A stretch of 57,757 nt of DNA. Origin: Mesorhizobium sp. GTDB taxonomy: Bacteria; Pseudomonadota; Alphaproteobacteria; Rhizobiales; Rhizobiaceae. The stretch's first letter is position 1. Each line of letters begins with the position of its first letter. Under the pieces are notes generated by a model that did not search any database, was not told where the DNA came from, and worked only from the letters and a program-made list of their open reading frames with translations. The stretch lies in contig SAQG01000039.1 of NCBI GenBank assembly GCA_004020315.1, positions 1-57,757 on the forward strand. The letters are read 5' to 3'. Positions 26,634-36,027 of this stretch are shown here, one piece after another. Made by a program: the position numbers and the translations under genes.

Positions 26634-27461
26634 ATGGTCACCTATCTCGACGCCGCCACGGCACCACTCAGAAACACCGGCCAGATCCGCCTCTATGGCG
26701 AAGAAGGCTTTGCCGGCATGCGCAAGGCCTGCGATCTCACCGCGCGCTGCCTCGACGAACTGGTGTCGATAGTCGCGCCAGGCGTCACCACCGAAGCCAT
26801 CGACCGCTTCGTCTTCGAGTTCGGCATGGATCACGGCGCATTGCCGGCGACGCTCAACTATCGCGGCTATACGAAATCCTCCTGCACCTCGATCAACCAC
26901 GTCGTCTGCCATGGCATCCCCGACGGCAAGCCGTTGAAGGACGGCGACATCGTCAACATCGATGTCACTTACATCCTCGATGGCTGGCATGGCGATTCCT
27001 CGCGCATGTATCCGGTGGGCACGATCAAGCGCGCCGCCGAGCGCCTGCTCGAGGTCACCCATGAATGCCTGATGCGCGGCATCGCGGCGATCAAGCCCGG
27101 CGCCCGCACCGGCGCCATCGGCGCTGCCATCCAAACTTATGCCGAAGGCGAGCGCTGCTCGGTGGTGCGCGATTTCTGCGGCCACGGCGTCGGCCAGCTC
27201 TTTCACGACGCGCCGAACATCCTGCACTATGGCAGCGCCAGCGAGGGCGTCGAGATGCGGCCGGGCATGATCTTCACCGTCGAACCGATGATCAATCTCG
27301 GCCGGCCGCACGTAAAAGTGCTGTCGGACGGCTGGACGGCGGTGACGCGCGACCGCTCGCTGTCGGCGCAGTACGAGCACACGATCGGCGTCACCGAGAC
27401 CGGCTGCGAGATCTTCACGCTGTCGCCAAAAAACCTCGACCGCCCCGGCCTGGCAACGTAG
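26634..27461 (+). CDS. map: Methionine aminopeptidase, type I
   Basis: Removes the initiator Met from new proteins; 275 residues. Metal-binding residues are seen in order: KSSCTSINHVVCHGIP (His), NIDVTYILDGWHGDSSRMY (both Asp), GHGVGQLFHDAPNI (His), FTVEPMINLG (Glu) and AQYEHTIGVT (Glu). ATG 26634 gives the family N-terminus; the upstream extension to 26568 is not family-like. radC follows 73 bases later and is probably co-transcribed. Confidence 0.97.
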   Translation: MVTYLDAATAPLRNTGQIRLYGEEGFAGMRKACDLTARCLDELVSIVAPGVTTEAIDRFVFEFGMDHGALPATLNYRGYTKSSCTSINHVVCHGIPDGKPLKDGDIVNIDVTYILDGWHGDSSRMYPVGTIKRAAERLLEVTHECLMRGIAAIKPGARTGAIGAAIQTYAEGERCSVVRDFCGHGVGQLFHDAPNILHYGSASEGVEMRPGMIFTVEPMINLGRPHVKVLSDGWTAVTRDRSLSAQYEHTIGVTETGCEIFTLSPKNLDRPGLAT

Positions 27462-27534
27462 TGTCCTGCCGGCATAGAGTTGTGATAGATCGGGCGGGCA
27501 CCTTGCCCGGCAGAATGCTGGATGCGGGCGGCCT

Positions 27535-28302
27535 ATGGGGAAAACCAGCGACGACGACGAACGGATCTTCTTTCCTGAGAGATCGGTAAAATCGCTCGCG
27601 AAAGCCACGTCGGTCGACACGTCAGTCGAAAAGCCGCATTATCTCGGTCATCGCGACCGCTTGCGCCAACGGTTCGCGGCCTCGGGTTCCGAGGCCCTCC
27701 CCGACTACGAACTGCTGGAGCTCTTGCTCTTTCGCCTGATCCCCCGCGCCGACACCAAGCCCGTCGCCAAGGCACTGCTGGCGCGCTTCGGCACGCTGGC
27801 CGAGGTGCTTGGCGCGCCCGTCGCGCGGCTTGAGGAGATTAGGGGTATCGGTCCGGCCGCGGCGCTCGATTTGAAGATCGTTGCCGCGACGGCCCAACGC
27901 GCGGCACGTAGCGAGATCAAAGGCCGCGAAGTCCTGTCGTCCTGGACGCAGGTTCTCGGATACTGCCGATCGGTCATGGCCTTCGAGGAGCGCGAGCAGT
28001 TCCGTATCCTGTTTCTCGACAAGAAGAACGCACTGATCGCCGACGAGGTGCAACAGGTCGGCACCGTCGATCACACGCCGGTCTATCCGCGCGAAGTAGT
28101 CAAGCGGGCGCTCGAACTCTCCGCCACGGCAATCATTCTGGCGCATAATCATCCGTCAGGGGATCCCACGCCGTCGCGCGCCGACATCGAGATGACCAAG
28201 CTGGTCATCGAGACGGCCAAACCGCTCGGCATCGCTGTCCACGATCACATCATCATCGGCAAGAAGGGTCATGCCAGCATGAAGGGCCTGCTGCTGATCT
28301 GA
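27535..28302 (+). CDS. radC: RadC family JAB-domain protein
   Basis: A protein of 255 residues. An N-terminal helix-hairpin-helix (ALLARFGTLAEVLGAPVARLEEIRGIGPAAAL) precedes a JAMM/MPN+ domain with HNHPSGDPTPSRADIEMT (H-x-H-P-x7-S-x2-D) at about residues 203-220, which would bind zinc. The family was named for DNA repair but its real role is uncertain. It is downstream of map, a common pairing in rhizobia. Confidence 0.93.
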   Translation: MGKTSDDDERIFFPERSVKSLAKATSVDTSVEKPHYLGHRDRLRQRFAASGSEALPDYELLELLLFRLIPRADTKPVAKALLARFGTLAEVLGAPVARLEEIRGIGPAAALDLKIVAATAQRAARSEIKGREVLSSWTQVLGYCRSVMAFEEREQFRILFLDKKNALIADEVQQVGTVDHTPVYPREVVKRALELSATAIILAHNHPSGDPTPSRADIEMTKLVIETAKPLGIAVHDHIIIGKKGHASMKGLLLI

Positions 28303-28357
28303 CGCCCCTGATTGAACACGCATCGGCTTCTCGCCGCCGAAAGCGTCCCGTCTCGTG

Positions 28358-29809
28358 TCATGGCGCGCCTCCCGGCAGCGACGGGCGTGCCGCGAGAGCG
28401 CGGCCTCCAACCGCGATGGCGAGCGCGACGACGATCAGTATCGCCGCGACCGCGAACGTCATCCGCATACCGGCAGCAACGGCCTCGGGGCGCGCCGTTG
28501 TGATGTCGATCGCCTCCGAGGCGAACGCGAACACAGCGCCCATGACGGAAGCGCCGGTGATGAGCCCGAGATTGCGCGATAAGTTGAGCAAGCCGGAAAT
28601 GACGCCCCGCTGGTCCGGGCGGATATCCGACATGACGGCGGTGTTGTTGGCGGTTTGGAACAGCGCATAGCCCGATGTGACGACAGCGATCGCGGCGATA
28701 TAGCCAGGGATGCCTGATATGGCCGGCATCATGGATAGAACGAAGCAGCCGGCCGCTATCGCGATGAGCCCAACGATGGTCGTGCGCCCAGCGCCAAAAC
28801 GGTCCGCTATGCGACCAGCTGGCACGCCGGTCAGCGCGGCGACAAGCGGACCGACCGACATGACGATGCCAACAAGAGCGGCGTCGAGCCCGAGCGCACG
28901 AGACAGATAGAACGGCCCGACCACCAGCGTCGCCATCATCACCGTCGCAACGAGCGCGCTCATGGCGAGGCTGGCACTCAGCATCGCGTTGCGAAACGCG
29001 GCCAATCGGATCAAAGGCGACGTCGCTCTCGCCTCCACAAGTACAAAGAAGCCAGCTCCGAAAACGGCTGCCACCAATAGAGCCATGTTGAGCCGACCAA
29101 AGCTGCCGCGCCCGATCGTCATGGCGAGCGCATAGGCGCCGAGCGTCAAGGCAAGCAGCAGCGTGCCGACAACGTCGAAGCCGGCCCGATCCGTCTTCGG
29201 CCCCCGGCGATCAGCCGGCAGATGGCGATAGGCGAGAACAAAAGCCAGCAAACCCAGTGGCACGTTGACGAGGAAGATCGCCCGCCAACCGGCTCCGGCA
29301 ATCAGCAGGCCGCCGAGCGATGGACCGAGAGCGGTGCCGATTGCCGACATCGTTCCGAGCAGCCCCATGGCGCTGCCGGTTCTTGCCTTCGGCACCGTCT
29401 CACCGGCAAAAGCCATGGTGAGGGTCATCATGATGGCCGCCCCTAAGCCCTGCGCCGCCCGGGCGGCAATCAGCAGCCAGAGCGTCGGCACGATGCCACA
29501 TAGGACCGAGGCCACCGTGAACAGGAAGAGTCCGGCCAGCAGCAGCCGCCGGCGACCGATGAGGTCACCGAGCCGCCCGACGCTGACGATCAGGGTGGTG
29601 ATGGCGAGGAGATAAGCCAGCACGATCCACTGGACTTCCTGGAACGAGGCGTTGAACGCCTGCGCCAAGGTCGGCAAGGCAACATTGGCGATGCTGATGC
29701 CGAGCGAGGACAGCAACATGGACAGCGAAAGGCTGGCGAGCGCCCACCGAACCAACGTTGCCCGTTCTGGATTTCCAGCGACTGCCCGCCCTGCATCGAT
29801 TGGCTTCAA
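28358..29809 (-). CDS. MFS transporter, DHA2 family
   Basis: A protein of 483 residues with about 14 transmembrane segments. Motif A is GRLGDLIGRRRLLL at about residues 77-90 and the antiporter motif GPSLGGLLIAGAGWRAIFLVNVPLG lies at about 160-185. It starts with TTG at 29809, five bases after ACGGAG; there is no better ATG. It is divergent from a LysR regulator, which probably controls it. Drug or metabolite exporter of unknown substrate. Confidence 0.87.
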   Translation of the reverse strand: MKPIDAGRAVAGNPERATLVRWALASLSLSMLLSSLGISIANVALPTLAQAFNASFQEVQWIVLAYLLAITTLIVSVGRLGDLIGRRRLLLAGLFLFTVASVLCGIVPTLWLLIAARAAQGLGAAIMMTLTMAFAGETVPKARTGSAMGLLGTMSAIGTALGPSLGGLLIAGAGWRAIFLVNVPLGLLAFVLAYRHLPADRRGPKTDRAGFDVVGTLLLALTLGAYALAMTIGRGSFGRLNMALLVAAVFGAGFFVLVEARATSPLIRLAAFRNAMLSASLAMSALVATVMMATLVVGPFYLSRALGLDAALVGIVMSVGPLVAALTGVPAGRIADRFGAGRTTIVGLIAIAAGCFVLSMMPAISGIPGYIAAIAVVTSGYALFQTANNTAVMSDIRPDQRGVISGLLNLSRNLGLITGASVMGAVFAFASEAIDITTARPEAVAAGMRMTFAVAAILIVVALAIAVGGRALAARPSLPGGAP

Positions 29810-29953
29810 GTGAACTCCGTTTTCTGGCGACTCCCGAAACGGAGCTGGCAGACAGGTAGTCCTTTGCTTGATATGGCGGAAGGCGCATCATTTGCATTTA
29901 ATCATTGCGTTCGACGCTATGTCAGATCGTGCCGACCATGCTACGATCAGCGC

Positions 29954-30862
29954 ATGTCGCATCCCGATCTCAATCTGCTTGTCACCCTTGATGTGCTGCT
30001 GACGGAAGGTAGCGTGGCAGGCGCCGCCACAAGGCTGCGGTTGAGCCCGTCTGCGATGAGCCGGGCGCTGGCGCGGTTGCGCGAGACGACGGGCGATCCG
30101 CTGTTGGTCAGGGCCGGACGCGGTCTCGTTCCGACGCCCCGGGCGCTTGAGCTCCGCGAGTGCGTCAGTCAGCTTGTGGAGGATGCCGAAGCCGTTCTGC
30201 GTCCTGTTGAGACACTCGACCTGAAACGGCTCGTGCGAACCTTCACGCTTCGAAACAGGGAGGGCTTTGTCGAGAATTTTGGACCGAATCTCATTGCGCG
30301 CGTCGGCGAACAGGCACCGGGCGTGCGGCTGCGTTTTGTGCTCAAGCCGGACAAGGAGAGCACGCCCATGCGCGACGGCAGCGTAGACCTGGAAACGGGC
30401 GTGGTCGGAAAGGTCACGGGGCCGGAGGTGCGCGCGCAAGCGCTGTTCCGTGATCGTTTCGTCGGTGTCGTGCGGATTGGGCATCCATTGTGCGAGCTGA
30501 CGATCACCCCTGCCCGCTATGCAGCCGGCCGGCACATCCTCATCTCCCGTCGCGGGCTCGACAGGGAACCGATCGACAATGCCCTTGAGCCGTTAGGGTT
30601 GAAACGGGAGATCGTGACGGTCGTCGGCGGCTTTTCGGAAGCTCTGGCCCTGGCGCGTGCCTCGGACCTGATCGCCAGCGTTCCAGAACGCTATACGGGT
30701 AACTTGCGCGATGGAATGTTCTGTTTCCCTCTGCCGGTTCCCTTACCGGAAATCACGGTCTCACTTTTGTGGCACCCACGGCTCGATGCCGATCCGGCGC
30801 ACCGCTGGCTGCGCGGGTGCGTTCGAGACGTTTGCGCCGGAATAATTCACTGGATTTCTTAG
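29954..30862 (+). CDS. LysR family transcriptional regulator
   Basis: A protein of 302 residues. The N-terminal winged helix-turn-helix reads LNLLVTLDVLLTEGSVAGAATRLRLSPSAMSRALARLRETTGDPLLVRAGRGLVPTP in overlapping family blocks (residues 5-60), followed by a substrate-binding domain. The SAMSRALARL recognition helix resembles NodD/SyrM-like and PcpR-like LysR subgroups. ATG 29954 fits the family; the longer frame from 29810 runs over the shared promoter. It is divergent from the DHA2 exporter. The effector is unknown. Confidence 0.9.
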   Translation: MSHPDLNLLVTLDVLLTEGSVAGAATRLRLSPSAMSRALARLRETTGDPLLVRAGRGLVPTPRALELRECVSQLVEDAEAVLRPVETLDLKRLVRTFTLRNREGFVENFGPNLIARVGEQAPGVRLRFVLKPDKESTPMRDGSVDLETGVVGKVTGPEVRAQALFRDRFVGVVRIGHPLCELTITPARYAAGRHILISRRGLDREPIDNALEPLGLKREIVTVVGGFSEALALARASDLIASVPERYTGNLRDGMFCFPLPVPLPEITVSLLWHPRLDADPAHRWLRGCVRDVCAGIIHWIS

Positions 30863-30889
30863 TGATTGAGGCGAGCGTTGCTGATCCGA

Positions 30890-31414
30890 TCACGGCAACT
30901 CCGTGTTGCAGGTGCCGGCGATCTGGCCGACGGCCTCGCTGAACCCGGCAAGGTCGAAATCGGCCTCGCCTCGCCCCGACAGCAGCCCGAACCGCCAGGA
31001 CAGCAGGAGCCGGTCTGCGGGAACCAATCGCCTGATACCGTCGGCACCATCGCGAACCAGCCTCCTGCCCCGCGTGCCGACCGACCAGCTTTCGTTGACC
31101 TTGCTGGTCTTGTCGACCGTCACCGACACGGTGATGGTCCGGCTGGCGGAGACGGCATCGTTCAACTGCAGCCATTCGCTCCAGCGCGGTTCGCCATTCG
31201 CCCGGCAGGCAATGGTCAGGATCGGGCTGTAGCTCAAGGCGCCGCCGCCGGTAGTAAGTTTGTTGGTGGCATGGAGCGAGGCCGTGACCAGGCCATCGCT
31301 GCCGGTGTCGAACCGCCACCTGTCAAGAACGCTGTCGGCCTGAGCGACACCGCAGACCGAGGCGAGGAGGAACGCCGTGGCGAACGCGCCTCCAATGCCG
31401 ACGAATAGCTTCAA
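30890..31414 (-). CDS. Exported protein, VasI/TagO-like
   Basis: About 174 residues from a TTG at 31414 that follows GGAGGGG and places a signal peptide (LFVGIGGAFATAFLLASVCGVAQA, quoted here as its hydrophobic core) at the N-terminus. A GTG at 31438 is the alternative. The mature part has the pattern of VasI-family proteins: a C-containing strand (LTIACRANGEPRWSEWLQL), WSVGTRGRRLVRDG, and a final F-x-L-x-GF-x-EAVGQIAGTC with a second Cys. No other type VI genes are in view, so a T6SS role is not implied. Confidence 0.6.
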   Translation of the reverse strand: MKLFVGIGGAFATAFLLASVCGVAQADSVLDRWRFDTGSDGLVTASLHATNKLTTGGGALSYSPILTIACRANGEPRWSEWLQLNDAVSASRTITVSVTVDKTSKVNESWSVGTRGRRLVRDGADGIRRLVPADRLLLSWRFGLLSGRGEADFDLAGFSEAVGQIAGTCNTELP

Positions 31415-31438
31415 CGACCCCTCCAAACGACCCTGCAC

Positions 31439-31816
31439 TTTGCAACACAGCGCAGATAATGATCAAAAACTCGTATCGCCAGCCGCCAGCCGCTGCTTGG
31501 GCAACGAATCTGTCGCCTGCCCGCATCGGCCCGAACATCCGAATCGATTCTCGGACAGCACGATGCACACATAGTGAGAGATCGTTCAGAGTGTACTTTG
31601 TCCGTCCAAGTGGCCGCACGTCGCTCCATGGTCACAAACGAAAAAGGCCGCACAGGGGACGGCCTTTCACAATTCGGCAGAAAGCCGTGTTGTTCGGCGC
31701 CCTGCCAGGTTTTTTCTTCGTCGAAGCCTTCTTCTTCTTGGGTTCATCCACATCATCGCCATTGCGTTTTCGGCTGACTGGAAGACCGCACTAGAATTTC
31801 GACCGGAAATCGAGCT
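31439..31816. other. 378-base spacer with a decayed tig 3' end
   Basis: No complete gene. The right part (31638-31760) is a degenerate copy of the end of tig, described separately. The left part (31439-31637) has no recognisable gene. The last 50 bases precede the cox operon and probably hold its promoter. Confidence 0.6.
31638..31760 (-). pseudogene. Degenerate copy of the tig 3' end and terminator
   Basis: Aligns base by base with 41316-41437, the 3' end and terminator of tig. Shared blocks are ACGAAAAAGGCCGC, GGCCTTTCACAATTCG, GCCGTGTT and TTCTTC-rich Lys codons. On the minus strand it still encodes a tail like DEPKKKKASTKKKPGRAPNNTA, but the frame reads past the tig stop position, and a TAG lies upstream in the same frame. 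The terminator stem AAAGGCCG/CGGCCTTT is kept. Confidence 0.8.
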
Positions 31817-32695
31817 ATGATGCATTTGGCATTTCCTGAGACGGCTTCGCGCCCTTGGAATGTCGGGAGGAAACGGGATATGGCCATAGCGCTTGTACTC
31901 GTTTTGGTCGTTGTGGGCTCAGTGTTGTTCCACTTCCTGAGCCCATGGTGGTGGACGCCGATTGCCTCTAACTGGGACTATATCGACAACACCATCATCA
32001 TCACCTTCTGGATCACCGGCGTCGTCTTCGCCGCCGTCGTCCTATTTATGGCCTACTGCGTCTTCCGTTTCCGTCATCGGGAAGGGAATCAGGCGGCATA
32101 CGAACCCGAGAACAAGCGGCTCGAATGGTGGCTGACGATCGTCACCGCAGTCGGCGTCACGGCCATGCTGGTTCCCGGCCTGTTCGTCTGGAACCAGTTC
32201 GTCAGCGTCCCAAGCGACGCAACAGTGGTCGAAGTCGTCGGCCAGCAATGGCAGTGGAGTTTCCGCCTGCCCGGCAAGGACGGCAAGCTCGGAACATCCG
32301 ACACCCGCAACGTCAGCCCTGAAAATCCCCTCGGCGTGAACGCCAGTGATGCCAACGGCCAGGACGATGTCGTCGTCGAAGCCGCCGACCTGCATCTGCC
32401 GGTCGGCAAGCCGGTCAAGATGCTGCTCCGCTCGATCGACGTGCTGCATGATTTCTATGTCCCTGAATTCCGCGCCAAGATGGACATGATCCCGGGTTCG
32501 GTCACCTATTTCTGGTTCACCCCGACCAAGACCGGAACCTTCCAGGTCCTGTGCGCCGAACTTTGTGGCCAGGGGCACCCGTTGATGAATGGCGTGGTCA
32601 TGGTCGACACGCAGGAGGATTATCTGGCGTGGCTCGGCGAACAGCAGACTTTCGCGCAATTGTCGGCCCCCCAGCAGGTGGGGTCGGCAGAGTAG
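31817..32695 (+). CDS. coxM: Cytochrome c oxidase subunit II (CoxM type)
   Basis: A protein of 292 residues. Two N-terminal TM helices (about residues 22-44 and 60-85) precede a periplasmic cupredoxin domain with a full binuclear CuA site: LRSIDVLHDFYVPEFRAKMD (first His) and CAELCGQGHPLMNGVVMV (C-x3-C-x3-H-x2-M) at about residues 244-261. QQWQWSFRLPG is the electron-entry aromatic patch. There is no fused cytochrome c domain. First gene of a five-gene oxidase operon laid out like B. japonicum coxMNOP; the gene name is given by that analogy. Confidence 0.9.
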   Translation: MMHLAFPETASRPWNVGRKRDMAIALVLVLVVVGSVLFHFLSPWWWTPIASNWDYIDNTIIITFWITGVVFAAVVLFMAYCVFRFRHREGNQAAYEPENKRLEWWLTIVTAVGVTAMLVPGLFVWNQFVSVPSDATVVEVVGQQWQWSFRLPGKDGKLGTSDTRNVSPENPLGVNASDANGQDDVVVEAADLHLPVGKPVKMLLRSIDVLHDFYVPEFRAKMDMIPGSVTYFWFTPTKTGTFQVLCAELCGQGHPLMNGVVMVDTQEDYLAWLGEQQTFAQLSAPQQVGSAE

Positions 32696-32785
32696 ACGCC
32701 GGGAAAGACGGCGACGTGGGTTGAAATTGCGGCAGGGCTCGAAATTGTCGAGTCTGGCCGAAAAAGGGCACGGAGGTGTTCCTAT

Positions 32786-34555
32786 ATGGTCGATGTCACA
32801 CCTGCAGATGCGGTACCGCCGGCAGAAGTCGCGGAGATGGAACTCTATCATCCGCACAGCTGGTGGACGAAATACGTCTTCTCGCAGGACGCCAAGGTCA
32901 TCGCCATCCAGTATTCGGCGACGGCGACAGCAATCGGCCTTGTGGCGCTGGTGCTGTCGTGGATGATGCGGCTGCAGCTCGGCTTCCCCGGCACGTTCGA
33001 CTTTATCACCCCGGAAGCCTACTACCAGTTCATCACCATGCACGGCATGATCATGGTGATCTACCTGCTCACGGCACTGTTCCTGGGCGGCTTCGGCAAC
33101 TACCTGATCCCACTGATGGTCGGCGCGCGCGACATGGTCTTTCCCTATGTCAACATGCTGAGCTACTGGATTTACCTGCTCGCCGTGCTGGTTTTGGTAT
33201 CGAGCTTCTTTGCGCCCGGCGGACCGACCGGCGCCGGCTGGACGCTCTACCCGCCGCAGGCGATCATGACCGGCACACCAGGCGGCCAGGACTGGGGCAT
33301 CATCCTGATGCTCGTCTCGCTGATCCTGTTCATCATCGGCTTCACCATGGGCGGCCTGAACTATGTCGTGACGGTGCTGCAGGCCCGCACACGCGGCATG
33401 ACGCTGATGCGCCTGCCGCTGACTGTCTGGGGTATCTTCACCGCGACCGTCATGGCGCTGCTCGCCTTCCCGGCTCTGTTTGTCGCCTGCGTGATGATGC
33501 TGTTCGACCGTGCGCTCGGCACCAGCTTCTTCATGCCGGCCATCGTCGAGATGGGCGAACAATTGCAGCACGGCGGCGGCAGCCCGATCCTGTTCCAGCA
33601 TCTGTTCTGGTTCTTCGGCCACCCCGAGGTCTACATCGTGGCGCTTCCGGCGTTCGGCATCGTATCCGACCTGATCAGCACCCATGCGCGCAAGAACATC
33701 TTCGGCTACCGGATGATGGTCTGGGCAATCGTCGGCATCGGCGCGCTGAGCTTCGTGGTCTGGGCGCACCACATGTATGTCAGCGGCATGCATCCCTATT
33801 TCGGCTTCTTCTTCGCCACCACGACATTGATCATTGCCGTCCCGACCGCAATCAAGGTCTACAATTGGGTTCTGACACTGTGGCGCGGCGATATCCATCT
33901 CACCGTACCGATGCTTTTTGCCCTCGCTTTCATCGTCACCTTCGTCAATGGCGGGCTGACCGGATTGTTTCTCGGCAACGTCGTCGTTGACGTTCCGCTA
34001 TCGGACACGATGTTTGTCGTTGCCCATTTCCATATGGTCATGGGCGTCGCCCCGATCCTGGTGATCTTCGGGGCGATCTATCACTGGTACCCGAAGGTCA
34101 CTGGCCGGATGCTGAACGAGGCAATGGGCCAGTTCCATTTCTGGGTCACTTTCCTCGGTGCCTATCTGATTTTCTTTCCCATGCACTACCTCGGCCTGAT
34201 GGGCGTGCCGCGCCGCTACAACGAACTGACCGACATGACGATGATGACCGAGTCCGCCCACGATCTGAACTCGTTCATCAGCATCATGGCGTTCCTCGTC
34301 GGCTTCGCCCAGATCGTGTTCCTGTTCAATCTGATCTGGAGCATCCGCCACGGCCGGGAGGCCGGCGGCAATCCGTGGCGTGCCACGACGCTTGAATGGC
34401 AGACGCCCGAAACACCGCCCGCCCATGGCAATTTCGGCAAGGAACTGCCGATCGTCTATCGTTGGGCCTATGACTACAGCGTGCCGGGCGCCAAGGAGGA
34501 TTTTATCCCGCAAAACGTGCCGGGCTCCTTCGGATCCTCCAGGGAGCCGGCATGA
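32786..34555 (+). CDS. coxN: Cytochrome c oxidase subunit I (CoxN type)
   Basis: A protein of 589 residues with about 12 TM helices. Heme and copper ligands are visible: ITMHGMIM (low-spin heme His, about residue 90), FWFFGHPEVYIVALPAFG (CuB His with cross-linked Tyr and the A1-type Glu), WAHHMY (two CuB His) and VAHFHMVMG (heme a3 and low-spin His). The K-channel lysine is in AVPTAIKVYNW. The D-channel entry Asp is in GARDMVFPYVN, where the usual Arg-Met is Tyr-Val. Its last codons overlap coxO by 4 bases (ATGA). Confidence 0.95.
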   Translation: MVDVTPADAVPPAEVAEMELYHPHSWWTKYVFSQDAKVIAIQYSATATAIGLVALVLSWMMRLQLGFPGTFDFITPEAYYQFITMHGMIMVIYLLTALFLGGFGNYLIPLMVGARDMVFPYVNMLSYWIYLLAVLVLVSSFFAPGGPTGAGWTLYPPQAIMTGTPGGQDWGIILMLVSLILFIIGFTMGGLNYVVTVLQARTRGMTLMRLPLTVWGIFTATVMALLAFPALFVACVMMLFDRALGTSFFMPAIVEMGEQLQHGGGSPILFQHLFWFFGHPEVYIVALPAFGIVSDLISTHARKNIFGYRMMVWAIVGIGALSFVVWAHHMYVSGMHPYFGFFFATTTLIIAVPTAIKVYNWVLTLWRGDIHLTVPMLFALAFIVTFVNGGLTGLFLGNVVVDVPLSDTMFVVAHFHMVMGVAPILVIFGAIYHWYPKVTGRMLNEAMGQFHFWVTFLGAYLIFFPMHYLGLMGVPRRYNELTDMTMMTESAHDLNSFISIMAFLVGFAQIVFLFNLIWSIRHGREAGGNPWRATTLEWQTPETPPAHGNFGKELPIVYRWAYDYSVPGAKEDFIPQNVPGSFGSSREPA

Positions 34556-35256
34556 GCGTCATTCTGGTCTTCCTTCTCGTAATCGCAGGCTTTGCCGGAT
34601 GGTGGCTTTCCCACCAGCGGCTGATGGCGAAGCCATGGCTCGAGCAAGGTGCCATCGGGGATATTATCGGCCTGGAAGGATCGGCGCTGCCGACCGCCAA
34701 GATCGGCCTCGGCGTCTTCCTCGCCGTCGTCGGCTGCCTGTTTGCACTCTTCACCAGCGCCTATTTCATGCGCATGGCGCTGTCGGACTGGCAGGCGCTG
34801 CCGCTACCGCGCGTGCTCTGGTTCAACACCGGCGTGCTGGTCCTGAGCAGCGTCGCGCTGCAATGCGCCTCGGTCGCCGCGCGCCGGGGCCAGATCGACA
34901 CGGTCAGGCTCGGCCTCGTTACGGCTGGGCTCACCGCGCTTGGCTTCCTGATCGGACAGCTTGTGGCATGGCGGGAACTGACCGCCGACGGCTACTTGCT
35001 GACCGCCAATCCGGCCAACAGTTTTTTCTACCTGATAACCGGGATGCATGGCCTGCATATATTGGGCGGGCTGGTGGGCCTGAGCAGAACAACTGCCGGC
35101 GCCTGGAACGGAACGCCGCCGGAGCGGCTTCGCCTCAGCGTCGAACTGTGCGCCATGTACTGGCATTTCCTGCTTTTCGTCTGGCTCGCCATCTTCGCAC
35201 TTCTGGCCGGCTGGGCCGCGACTTTTATCGAGATTTGCCGACAGTTGCTGACCTAG
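34552..35256 (+). CDS. coxO: Cytochrome c oxidase subunit III-like protein (CoxO type)
   Basis: A protein of 234 residues with about six to seven hydrophobic segments. Subunit III marks include SAYFMRMALSDWQ, SFFYLITGMHGLHILGGLVGL and the final ELCAMYWHFLLFVWLAIFALL. It overlaps coxN by ATGA, so translation is coupled. It is a shorter, divergent subunit III; a second subunit III gene follows directly, as in coxMNOP operons. Confidence 0.87.
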   Translation: MSVILVFLLVIAGFAGWWLSHQRLMAKPWLEQGAIGDIIGLEGSALPTAKIGLGVFLAVVGCLFALFTSAYFMRMALSDWQALPLPRVLWFNTGVLVLSSVALQCASVAARRGQIDTVRLGLVTAGLTALGFLIGQLVAWRELTADGYLLTANPANSFFYLITGMHGLHILGGLVGLSRTTAGAWNGTPPERLRLSVELCAMYWHFLLFVWLAIFALLAGWAATFIEICRQLLT

Positions 35257-35269
35257 GAGGGCCGGACGG

Positions 35270-35992
35270 ATGGCAGACACGACATTGACGCATATCGGCC
35301 AAACACAGCCGCGGCCGGCGGGCTTGCGAGGCGTCGCCGCCGACTGGTCCTCGGATCAGCGCGCGTTCAAGAACGTGTCCTGGGGCAAGGCCATGATGTG
35401 GATCTTCCTGCTCAGCGACACCTTCGTCTTCGGCTGCTTCCTGCTCTCCTACATGACCGCGCGCATGTCTACCCGAGTGCCGTGGCCCAATCCGAGCGAG
35501 GTCTTTGCCCTTCACATTGGCGGCTCGAATATTCCACTGATCCTTATCGCCATCATGACCTTCGTGCTGATCTCGAGCAGCGGAACGATGGCCATGGCGG
35601 TGAATTTCGGCTATCGCCACGACCGCCGCAAGACGGCGATCCTCATGCTTTTGACCGCAGCACTCGGCGCGACCTTCGTCGGCATGCAGGCCTTCGAATG
35701 GACCAAGCTGATCACCGAAGGGGTGCGGCCCTGGGGCAATCCGTGGGGTGCGGCGCAGTTCGGATCATCCTTCTTCATGATCACCGGCTTTCACGGCACC
35801 CATGTGACGTTCGGGGTGATCTTCCTGATCATCGTGGCGCGAAAGGTCTGGCGCGGAGATTACGACACGGGACGGCCTGGTTTCTTCACCAGTCGCAGGG
35901 GCCGCTACGAGCACGTCGAGATCATGGGGCTCTACTGGCATTTCGTCGACCTGGTCTGGGTGTTCATTTTCGCATTCTTCTATCTTTGGTGA
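35270..35992 (+). CDS. coxP: Cytochrome c oxidase subunit III-like protein (CoxP type)
   Basis: A protein of 240 residues with typical subunit III elements: MMWIFLLSDTFVFGCFLLSYM (first helices), FVGMQAFEWTKLITEG at about residues 130-145, SSFFMITGFHGTHVTFGVIFL and VEIMGLYWHFVDLVWVFIFAFFYLW at the C-terminus. The second of two tandem subunit III genes, 13 bases after coxO with AGGAGG in the spacer. Its last codons lie in a 22-base duplication shared with the start of the next gene. Confidence 0.92.
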   Translation: MADTTLTHIGQTQPRPAGLRGVAADWSSDQRAFKNVSWGKAMMWIFLLSDTFVFGCFLLSYMTARMSTRVPWPNPSEVFALHIGGSNIPLILIAIMTFVLISSSGTMAMAVNFGYRHDRRKTAILMLLTAALGATFVGMQAFEWTKLITEGVRPWGNPWGAAQFGSSFFMITGFHGTHVTFGVIFLIIVARKVWRGDYDTGRPGFFTSRRGRYEHVEIMGLYWHFVDLVWVFIFAFFYLW

Positions 35993-36027
35993 GAGGCAGA
36001 CATGGCTTTGGTGAGAGGCAGATATGG
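35984..36027 (+). repeat. 22-base tandem duplication at the coxP/subunit IV junction
   Basis: Two copies of CTTTGGTGAGAGGCAGAYATGG lie head to tail (35984-36005 and 36006-36027), differing at one base (C/T). Each includes a ribosome site (GAGAGG) and an ATG. The first ATG opens only a nine-codon frame, so the second one is the working start of the subunit IV gene. Confidence 0.9.

Noticed and set aside
30890..31414. Evidence for a type VI secretion locus
   Set aside because: Only a VasI-like exported protein is present; no tss genes are in the window, and the family also occurs outside T6SS.
32042..33898. 618-codon open frame on the minus strand
   Set aside because: Antisense to coxM and coxN; His/Asp/Gln-rich shadow of hydrophobic codons.
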